Of a stretch of DNA of 10,977 bases, positions 5,490 to 10,977 are shown in pieces; the stretch's first letter is position 1; each line of letters starts with the position of its first letter. The notes under the pieces were generated by a model, which saw only the letters and a list, made by a program, of their open reading frames with translations, was not told where the DNA came from and did not search any database. The position numbers and the translations under genes were made by a program. Source of the stretch: JAVBMB01 sp031552995 (GTDB lineage: Bacteria > Bacillota > Clostridia > Oscillospirales > Butyricicoccaceae); NCBI GenBank assembly GCA_031552995.1, contig JAVBMB010000015.1, positions 1 to 10,977 of the forward strand. The letters are read 5' to 3'.

Positions 5490-6716
5490 TCAGCTTTGCC
5501 CGGCAGGCTTTGCGGCGCTGCGCGCGCTCAGCAGAACCGTAACCGAGCCGACAGCCGATATGACAAGGCCAATCAAAAGCACGCCGCGCACGCCAAGGCT
5601 TGTCGGCAACACGCCGCACAGCAGCGCACCAAGCACATCGCCAATCGCCATCGCGGCAACGCCCATCGACTGCCCCTTTATGCGGTCGCGGTCGTCCATG
5701 ATGTCGTTTATGTAATATGTCAGCGCCGGCAGCATCAGCGCAAAGGCGAACATCTGCAAAAAGTGTGCGCCGTACAGCATCCATATCTGCGATGAGAATA
5801 TTATGGCGGCCGAGCGAATGGTGTAGAAAACGGCTCCGACCTTCATAAGCTTGCCGCAGCCGAACTTGGCGTTAAGCTTCGAGAAGTTCAGCATTATCGG
5901 GAACTCGGATATGGCGGAGAACGCAACGGCCGTGCCCATGTGAGAGCTGTTGCCGCCAATGCTCTCGATGATTTTGATGAGGTATGTCGAGACCATGCGC
6001 GTGCAGAGAGAAACAGACGCGACGCCAAGGAGCATGACAAGGAACTGCCCGTGCTTTTTGATGAATGTGGCAAGCCCGACGCCGCCGCTCTGCTCGGGAA
6101 GCTCTTCGACATGCACCGCGCCTGGAGCGGGGGCGGAAGGGACCTTGAGCATGACGACGATAATGACCATAATCGCCGCAAAGCCGATGTGCACCGCTGG
6201 CAAAAAGCCCGAGCCGTGCTTTGCTATCAATACACCCAGCACATATGACGCCCCGGCGTACGCCAGCGAGCCGACGCCGCGCGCCGCGCTGAAGTCGAGA
6301 AAATAACCGCGGTTGACAAACTCCATCGCGATTGACGTGATAAGTGGTTGCATGGCCGTCGTTATAATGCACGCCGGCATCAGCAGGGCCAGAAGCACAG
6401 GCGTGCCGCGACCCAGGCAGAACAGCAGCGCAAACGACGCCGCGGATGCCGCAGCCGACATGATGAGTACCGCCAGCTTAAGCGTCAGTTTGCCGCGTCG
6501 GCTTACGACGGAGGCGACGCCCATTTGAACGACAATGGATAACGTGTTTATCGCGGCGATAACAAAGCCTACCTGCGATATCGACACGCCGTATTCAAGT
6601 AAAAATACGGTGATGAATCCCGATATTGCGCATGCGGCCATCCAATATGTGCTTTGAATGCCGGCGTATTGCGCTGTTGCTGTGTTGAAGCGATTAAGGG
6701 CAAGTTTTCGAGCCAA
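5490..6716 (-). CDS. Major facilitator superfamily transporter, substrate unknown
   Basis: Integral membrane secondary transporter of 408 residues, with about 12 hydrophobic segments in two halves and a soluble, polar central loop (HVEELPEQSGGV). An early segment reads YWMAACAISGFITVFLLEYG and is followed by VGFVIAAINTLSIVVQMG, and the short charged stretch SRRGKLTLK sits at the first cytoplasmic loop. This style resembles the MFS_1-like/LacY-type group of sugar or nucleoside symporters, but no substrate motif is recognised. The start chosen is TTG at 6716 (M-A-R-K-L), because AAGG at 6728-6725 lies 8 bases upstream. GTG codons at 6725 and 6749 are in frame; the first overlaps the ribosome site and the second lacks one. 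The gene is single, with its own promoter upstream and a terminator downstream. It is convergent with feoB; a functional link to iron is not supported. Confidence 0.85.
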   Translation of the reverse strand: MARKLALNRFNTATAQYAGIQSTYWMAACAISGFITVFLLEYGVSISQVGFVIAAINTLSIVVQMGVASVVSRRGKLTLKLAVLIMSAAASAASFALLFCLGRGTPVLLALLMPACIITTAMQPLITSIAMEFVNRGYFLDFSAARGVGSLAYAGASYVLGVLIAKHGSGFLPAVHIGFAAIMVIIVVMLKVPSAPAPGAVHVEELPEQSGGVGLATFIKKHGQFLVMLLGVASVSLCTRMVSTYLIKIIESIGGNSSHMGTAVAFSAISEFPIMLNFSKLNAKFGCGKLMKVGAVFYTIRSAAIIFSSQIWMLYGAHFLQMFAFALMLPALTYYINDIMDDRDRIKGQSMGVAAMAIGDVLGALLCGVLPTSLGVRGVLLIGLVISAVGSVTVLLSARSAAKPAGQS

Positions 6717-6770
6717 GAGTATCACCTTTCCTGCATGCGCGGCGCGCACCGTGGATTATTCACCTGAAAA

Positions 6771-6799
6771 ATAATATCACACGGCATTATCGTTTACAA
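6771..6799 (-). promoter_or_regulatory. Promoter of the MFS transporter gene
   Basis: On the minus strand TTGTAA (6799-6794) is followed by a 17-base spacer and TATTAT (6776-6771). That is 4 of 6 and 5 of 6 matches to sigma-A consensus. The expected start of transcription is near 6764, giving a leader of about 48 bases before the TTG start at 6716. Confidence 0.6.
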
Positions 6800-6889
6800 G
6801 TGGCATACGTTAAAATGGGAAATACAACAAAAATCTCTGAAAATGACGCATATTTAATGTCAATTCGGTAAAAACCCTCTATAAAGCAC

Positions 6890-6920
6890 TTGCATTTATT
6901 TTTATAAGATGATATATTAT
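6890..6920 (+). promoter_or_regulatory. Candidate promoter of the rimP-nusA-infB operon
   Basis: TTGCAT at 6890-6895 and TATATT at 6913-6918 are 17 bases apart; an overlapping TATTAT at 6915-6920 would give 19. The -35 match is weak, so this is a tentative call. It is supported by the strongly AT-rich setting and by the hairpin leader about 25 bases downstream. Confidence 0.45.
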
Positions 6921-6945
6921 ACAGGTAAGTTATGGTGGTAGTGTG

Positions 6946-6973
6946 GAAGAGTGGGGAATCCCCACTCTTCTTT
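6946..6973 (+). other. Leader hairpin upstream of rimP (possible attenuator)
   Basis: GAAGAGTGGGGA (6946-6957) and its exact complement TCCCCACTCTTC (6959-6970) flank a single A. They form a long stem whose loop would be a few bases, followed by TTT. It lies between the candidate promoter and the rimP Shine-Dalgarno, about 40 bases before the ATG. Position and shape fit an attenuator or protein-binding leader for the operon. I recall similar GTGGG/CCCAC hairpins before rimP/ylxS in other Firmicutes, but could not compare them here. Confidence 0.7.
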
Positions 6974-7013
6974 ATCTGTGAGGTGCAGCGCGCCGCCCGG
7001 GGCTGGAGGTAGT

Positions 7014-7490
7014 ATGAAAAAGAAAGACCTGCTTTTGCGGGTTAGCGAGCTTGCCGCGCCGATATGCGAGCATACCGGCGTTACGCTGTGGGACGTCACA
7101 TTCGAAAAAGAAGTTCAGGGCAACGTGCTGACGCTGTTTATTGACAGGGCGGGCGGCGTGTTTATCGAGGACTGTGAGGCGGTGTCCCGCGCGATTGACC
7201 CGCTGCTGGACGCGCCGGAGTTCGACAGCCTGCCAGCGTACACGCTAAGCGTGTCATCGCCCGGGCTGGAGCGCAGAATGCGCACAGACGAGCATCTGGC
7301 ATGGGCGGTAGGAAAGACCGTCGACGTTACGCTGTACAAGGCCGAAAACGGGCGCAGTGTGCTGAGCGGAGAGCTGATATCATATGATGGAAGTGAGCTT
7401 GTCATCGCGGCGCAGGCCGGGCCGAGAGGCATCGAGCGCGAGAAGGTATCGAAGATAAGCCTGCACTTCGACGGGAAAATAGGGAAATAA
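7014..7490 (+). CDS. rimP: Ribosome maturation factor RimP
   Basis: Cytoplasmic protein needed for maturation of the 30S subunit. At 158 residues it has the usual RimP length. The N-terminal alpha/beta domain includes LWDVTFEKE and LTLFIDRAGGVFIEDCEAVSR (the family's strand followed by D-C--VSR). It continues with the hallmark YTLSVSSPGLERRMR. A C-terminal SH3-like domain (VGKTVDVTLYKAENGRSVLSGEL onward) ends in EREKVSKISLHFD. The ATG at 7014 has GGAGG 6 bases upstream. An upstream in-frame GTG at 6951 lies inside the leader hairpin and is rejected. It is the first gene of the operon with nusA, rnpM, ylxQ and infB. Confidence 0.97.
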   Translation: MKKKDLLLRVSELAAPICEHTGVTLWDVTFEKEVQGNVLTLFIDRAGGVFIEDCEAVSRAIDPLLDAPEFDSLPAYTLSVSSPGLERRMRTDEHLAWAVGKTVDVTLYKAENGRSVLSGELISYDGSELVIAAQAGPRGIEREKVSKISLHFDGKIGK

Positions 7491-7531
7491 ACCGCATAAT
7501 CCGCGGTGAGATAAAGGAGAGAGTGTCAAAA

Positions 7532-8605
7532 ATGGCTAGCGACATCATCAAGGCTCTTGACGACCTGGAAAAAGAAAAGGGCATAAAAAAGAGCTATATG
7601 CTCGACCGTATTTCCCAGGCGCTGGTTGCTGCCTACAAGGCCATATATAAAAAAGACGCGCAGAGCGGCGCGCTTGACAATGTGTTTGTCAATATAGACG
7701 AAGAGACAGGGGACATATCCATGAACGCGGTAAAAACCGTTGTCGAGGATGTGCAAAACCCTGCGACGGAGCTTAGCGTCGAGGAGGCCGAGGCCTACTC
7801 GGCCGCGCCGTCAATCGGCGACGAGATACGCCTTGAGGTCAATATGCGCGATTTTGGCAGAATTGCGACGCAGACAGCGAAGCAGGTCATCATCCAGGGA
7901 ATACGCGAGGCTGAACGCGGCATGATTGCCGAGGAGTTCGCCAGCAAACAGCACGAAATACTTACCGCCGTCGCAACCCGGGTAGACCCGCGCTACGGCA
8001 GCGTTATACTTGAGCTTGGCGGCAGACGCGAAAAGACCGAGGCCATGCTGACAGCGCAGGAACAGATTGAGGGCGAGGTCATACGCGAAGGCGACCACGT
8101 CAAGGTATATGTCGTCGAAGTGCGCACCGGCGGGCGCGGGCCGCAGATTATGCTGTCGCGCACGCACCCCGGGCTTGTCAAGAGGCTGTTCGAGCTTGAA
8201 GTTCCCGAGATTTCCGAGGGGACAGTTGTCGTGGCGAGCATGTCGCGCGAGGCCGGAAGCCGCACAAAAATCGCGGTTTATTCAAGCGACCCGAATGTCG
8301 ATCCGATTGGCGCGTGCGTCGGGCCGAGGGGTTCGCGCGTCGCCAGCATTGTAAATGAGCTAAAAGGCGAAAAAATAGACATAATAAAGTATAGCGATGA
8401 CCCCGTTCAGTTCATTGCCGAGGCGCTGTCGCCGTCCGATGTGCTGTCGGTGCAGATCAAGGAGGACGGCAAAAGCTGCACCGTTATCGTGCCGGACGAC
8501 CAGCTGTCGCTTGCCATCGGTAAGGAGGGTCAAAACGCCCGCCTCGCCGCCAAGCTGACCGGGTTCAAGATAGACATCAAGCCGGAGAGCGCTATGCAGC
8601 AATAG
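7532..8605 (+). CDS. nusA: Transcription termination/antitermination factor NusA
   Basis: RNA polymerase-associated factor that modulates pausing, termination and antitermination. It has 357 residues, the typical short Gram-positive form without the C-terminal acidic repeats of E. coli NusA. The N-terminal polymerase-binding domain covers about 1-130. An S1 domain follows (about 135-200; EGEVIREGDHVKVYVVEV). Next come two KH domains, with loop motifs VGPRG (263-267) and IGKEG (329-333, in AIGKEGQNARLAAKLTG). The conserved link REAGSRTKIAV precedes KH1. ATG 7532 (MASDIIKALDDLEKEKG) is favoured because it fits the usual family N-terminus. GTG at 7523 is an in-frame alternative, closer to the AAGGAGAG ribosome site (3 bases against 12), so the start is uncertain by three codons. 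It follows rimP by 41 bases. Confidence 0.97.
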   Translation: MASDIIKALDDLEKEKGIKKSYMLDRISQALVAAYKAIYKKDAQSGALDNVFVNIDEETGDISMNAVKTVVEDVQNPATELSVEEAEAYSAAPSIGDEIRLEVNMRDFGRIATQTAKQVIIQGIREAERGMIAEEFASKQHEILTAVATRVDPRYGSVILELGGRREKTEAMLTAQEQIEGEVIREGDHVKVYVVEVRTGGRGPQIMLSRTHPGLVKRLFELEVPEISEGTVVVASMSREAGSRTKIAVYSSDPNVDPIGACVGPRGSRVASIVNELKGEKIDIIKYSDDPVQFIAEALSPSDVLSVQIKEDGKSCTVIVPDDQLSLAIGKEGQNARLAAKLTGFKIDIKPESAMQQ

Positions 8606-8644
8606 CACGTCGCATACGATAAGCGGAAGGAGGCGGAACCTGAA

Positions 8645-8917
8645 ATGGCAAAAAAAATACCGGTGCGTCAGTGCGTGGCGTGCCGCGAACACCGCGAAAA
8701 ACCTCAACTGGCCAGGATAGTCAGGACGCCTTCAGGCGAGGTCGTGTACGACGCAAAGGGCAAGGTATCGGGGCGCGGCGCGTATATCTGCAAGTCTGTC
8801 GCGTGCCTTGAAAAGGCAATAAAGTCCAGGGCGCTCTCGCGAGCGCTTGAGGTGCCGATACCGGATGAAATGTTCGAGACGCTGCGCCTGCAGATGAAGG
8901 AGGGCGGCGATGGATAA
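8645..8917 (+). CDS. rnpM: RNase P modulator RnpM (YlxR, DUF448)
   Basis: Small basic nucleic-acid-binding protein of 90 residues, at its usual place between nusA and ylxQ. Family marks are the N-terminal VRQCVACREHREK, the LARIVRTPSGEVVYD strand pair, and GRGAYICKSVACLEKAIK, which carries the near-invariant GRGAY. In Bacillus subtilis the YlxR family member was reported to bind RNase P RNA and inhibit its activity; here this is a family-based assignment. A strong GGAAGGAGG precedes the ATG. The stop TAA overlaps the next gene by 8 bases, and the ylxQ Shine-Dalgarno lies inside this coding region. Confidence 0.93.
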   Translation: MAKKIPVRQCVACREHREKPQLARIVRTPSGEVVYDAKGKVSGRGAYICKSVACLEKAIKSRALSRALEVPIPDEMFETLRLQMKEGGDG

Positions 8918-9293
8918 CACATTGACGTTTATTGGCCTGATGAAGAGAGCCAAGGCGCTTGAAATCGGCGTCGACAGGGCGTTCGACGCCGTAAGGGCCG
9001 GGAAAATCCGGCTTCTGTGCATGGCGGGCGACGCCGCAAAGAACACAATCGACGGCGCGCGCGCGGCGCTGAGCCAGCGGCGCGCGGTGCTTGTGACAAT
9101 GCCTTATACTAAGGCGGAGCTTGGCGCGGCACTTGGTCAGGGGGAATGCGCCGTATTCGGCGTGACGACCACAGGTTTTGCGTTGTCGCTGTGCCAAAAG
9201 CTAGGGTTTGAGGAACCGGCCGCCCAGCTTGCCGAAAAGCTTGAACGCGACAAACGCAGAAAACAAAAAAAGCCCGCGCGGCCTGAGCACTGA
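8910..9293 (+). CDS. ylxQ: L7Ae-family RNA-binding protein YlxQ
   Basis: Predicted ribosomal protein L7Ae-like RNA-binding protein of 127 residues, about 25 longer than the shortest family members. The L7Ae fold spans about 4-105: FIGLMKRAKALEIGVDRAF, AVRAGKIRLLCMAGDAAKNT (the D-A--NT block is typical) and AVLVTMPYTKAELGAALG. A strongly basic tail (EKLERDKRRKQKKPARPEH) follows. Family members bind kink-turn RNA; the function of YlxQ itself is not well known. The ATG at 8910 has GGAGG 6 bases upstream, inside rnpM, and the genes overlap by 8 bases. The infB start follows 16 bases after its stop. Confidence 0.9.
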   Translation: MDNTLTFIGLMKRAKALEIGVDRAFDAVRAGKIRLLCMAGDAAKNTIDGARAALSQRRAVLVTMPYTKAELGAALGQGECAVFGVTTTGFALSLCQKLGFEEPAAQLAEKLERDKRRKQKKPARPEH

Positions 9294-9309
9294 AGGGGGA
9301 ATAACGCTT

Positions 9310-10977
9310 ATGACAGTAAAATATAAAATTTCCGATCTGGCAAAGGATTTTGACGTGCCAAGCAAGACTATCATCGATATATTGGCCAAATACACCAAGG
9401 CGCCCAAGAGCAATTCGCAGGTGCTGACCGAGGAGGATTTGAACATTGTCTTTGACAGCCTGAGCCTGACACAGCAAATCGAAAGCCTTCAGGTTGTGTT
9501 TGCGCCTGCGGCCGAGGCAGCCGAAAAGCGCAAAAAGGCCGCTGAGGACCGTCTGATTGCCCAGCGCAGGGAGGCGGAGGAACGCATCATCGCCGAGCAA
9601 AAGGCAAAGGAGGCATTGCTTAAGCCGCCAGCGGAAGAGAAACCGGCCGAGCAGAAAAAATCGGCTTCCGCGCAGCCTGCCGCGAAACCCGCCGCCGCAA
9701 ACAGGCCGCAGGAGAAACCCGCGCAGCCAAAGCAGCAGCATTCCATGGCCAAGGCGAGGCAGCAGGGTACTACGCTTCAGCTTACGCCAAAAGACGATAA
9801 AAAGCCGGCGGCGGATGCCGCAGACTCGAACAAGGCGCAGAAGGTACACTATGTCGACACCCGCGGTTCAAACGTCAACATAGAAAAATATGACGAGAGG
9901 CTTGAGACGCTTGTGCCGCAGCAGGCCGACCGCATGGGCCAGCAGAACAAGCAGAAGCTGACGAAGCAGAACCAGCGCAAGCCGTTTGTCAGTAACAAGC
10001 GCCGGCAGGAGGAGCAGGAGAAGATGCGCCGCCTCGAGCGCGAAGCGCAGCTTAAAAAGATACCTCTCAAGGTGCTCATCCCCGACGAAATAAGCGTCGG
10101 CGACCTTGCTCTGCGTCTTAAGAAGACCGCCGCCGAGGTCATCAAGCAGCTGATGAAGCTGGGCGTCATGGCGTCGGTGTCTCAAAATGTCGATTACGAG
10201 ACAGCGTCGCTCGTTGCGATGGAGCTGGGCGCCGTACCCGAGCGCGAGGTCATACTGACTATCGAGGAGCGCCTGTTCGACGAGACTGCCGACACGGCCG
10301 AGGACCTCTTTGACCGCGCGCCGGTCGTCGTTGTCATGGGTCACGTCGACCACGGCAAGACAAGCCTGCTCGACGCGATTCGCCAGACAAATGTCGTTTC
10401 GGGCGAAGCCGGCGGCATCACGCAGCACATCGGCGCGTACAGCGTTTCGGTAAACGGCAGGGATATCACATTTTTGGACACCCCCGGCCACGCGGCGTTT
10501 ACGTCGATGCGTGCGCGCGGCGCGCAGGTGACGGATATCGCCATACTTGTCGTCGCTGCCGACGACGGTATCATGCCTCAGACGATAGAGGCAATCAGCC
10601 ACGCCAAGGCGGCAAATGTGCCGATAATCGTGGCGATAAACAAGATGGACAGAGAGGCCGCCAACCCCGACCGCATCATGCAGCAGCTTACCGAGTATGA
10701 GCTGGTGCCCGAAGAGTGGGGCGGCACGACAATTGTATGCAAGCTGTCGGCCAAGACGGGCGCAGGCATTGATAATCTGCTTGAAATGGTGCTGCTGACC
10801 GCCGATATGATGGAGCTTAAAGCCAACCCGAACCGCCTGGCAAAAGGTACCGTCATCGAAGCGAAGCTCGACCGCGGCCGCGGCCCGGTGGCGACCGTGC
10901 TGGTCCAGGCCGGCACGCTCAAGATCGGCGACATCCTCGTCGCCGGGTCGGAGTGGGGCAAGGTCCGTGCCCTCCTC
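9310..10977 (+). CDS. infB: Translation initiation factor IF-2, 3' part missing
   Basis: GTPase that brings fMet-tRNA to the 30S subunit and promotes subunit joining. The frame is open for 556 codons to the window end; the family is usually 700-900 residues in Gram-positives, so the C-terminal domains are cut off. Order: IF2_N domain (about 3-55, VKYKISDLAKDFDVPSK). An Ala/Pro/Lys/Gln/Glu-rich flexible linker follows (about 70-250). A second IF2_N-like domain (about 250-310, IPLKVLIPDEISVGDLA) precedes the G domain, with G1 GHVDHGKT (344-351), G3 DTPGH (390-394), G4 NKMD (444-447) and G5 SAK (480-482). The beginning of domain II (KGTVIEAKLDRGRGPVATV) is the last part seen. A GGGGGA ribosome site lies about 10 bases before the ATG. 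It is the last operon gene visible here. Confidence 0.97.
   Translation, partial: MTVKYKISDLAKDFDVPSKTIIDILAKYTKAPKSNSQVLTEEDLNIVFDSLSLTQQIESLQVVFAPAAEAAEKRKKAAEDRLIAQRREAEERIIAEQKAKEALLKPPAEEKPAEQKKSASAQPAAKPAAANRPQEKPAQPKQQHSMAKARQQGTTLQLTPKDDKKPAADAADSNKAQKVHYVDTRGSNVNIEKYDERLETLVPQQADRMGQQNKQKLTKQNQRKPFVSNKRRQEEQEKMRRLEREAQLKKIPLKVLIPDEISVGDLALRLKKTAAEVIKQLMKLGVMASVSQNVDYETASLVAMELGAVPEREVILTIEERLFDETADTAEDLFDRAPVVVVMGHVDHGKTSLLDAIRQTNVVSGEAGGITQHIGAYSVSVNGRDITFLDTPGHAAFTSMRARGAQVTDIAILVVAADDGIMPQTIEAISHAKAANVPIIVAINKMDREAANPDRIMQQLTEYELVPEEWGGTTIVCKLSAKTGAGIDNLLEMVLLTADMMELKANPNRLAKGTVIEAKLDRGRGPVATVLVQAGTLKIGDILVAGSEWGKVRALL

Noticed and set aside
4692..5795. Plus-strand open frame of 367 codons in another frame of feoB, running into the MFS gene
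   Set aside because: It overlaps FeoB gate motifs and the antisense side of the MFS gene, has a low-complexity Arg/Ala/Gln composition, and shows no ribosome site or domain.
6951..7013. Upstream GTG start for RimP
   Set aside because: It lies inside the leader hairpin. ATG 7014 has a good GGAGG and gives the normal RimP N-terminus.
1..10977. CRISPR arrays, insertion sequences, tRNA/rRNA genes, toxin-antitoxin or defence genes
   Set aside because: No regularly spaced repeats, transposase motifs, cloverleaf sequences or defence-type proteins were seen. Almost all DNA is explained by familiar housekeeping and transport genes.

Overview
The window looks like a chromosomal segment of a GC-rich, probably anaerobic member of the Firmicutes, most likely a Clostridia-type lineage. 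The evidence is the gene order rimP-nusA-rnpM(ylxR)-ylxQ-infB, a short NusA without C-terminal acidic repeats, a divergent DtxR/MntR-type regulator next to feoAB, purine-rich Shine-Dalgarno sites and frequent GTG/TTG starts. Genus or species cannot be read from the sequence alone. I see no mobile element, CRISPR array, tRNA or rRNA.

Layout. (1) 1-2337, minus strand: a two-gene operon of an M32 zinc carboxypeptidase followed by an N-acyl-D-amino-acid deacylase. The second gene is cut by the window start, and the two are coupled by a GTGA stop/start overlap. A near-consensus promoter (TTGACT-17 bp-TAAAAT) lies 50-80 bp upstream, with a 22-bp near-palindromic repeat on each side. (2) 2446-2694: gene-free, ending in a terminator. 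(3) 2778-5433: a metal-homeostasis unit. A MntR-like regulator (minus) is divergent from feoA-feoB (plus), and a perfect 31-bp palindrome in the shared intergenic region is probably the regulator's operator. FeoB carries an unusual seven-cysteine cluster between its G domain and its membrane part. (4) 5490-6716, minus strand: an MFS transporter convergent with feoB, with a terminator in the gap and a recognisable promoter. (5) 6750-7013: an AT-rich divergent intergenic region with a conspicuous leader hairpin before rimP. (6) 7014-10977, plus strand: rimP, nusA, rnpM, ylxQ and infB (cut by the window end), the classical translation/transcription housekeeping operon.

How the parts work together. 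The carboxypeptidase trims peptides and the deacylase releases D-amino acids from N-acylated forms, so that operon reads as a peptide or cell-wall-derived amino-acid salvage unit (inference). The regulator plus FeoAB form a metal-responsive ferrous iron import unit. The last five genes support 30S maturation, transcription elongation/antitermination, RNase P modulation, RNA binding and translation initiation.

No wholly new multi-gene system is evident. The most interesting signals are the paired operator-like repeats around the peptidase promoter, the FeoB cysteine cluster and the 31-bp palindrome at the feo/regulator junction.
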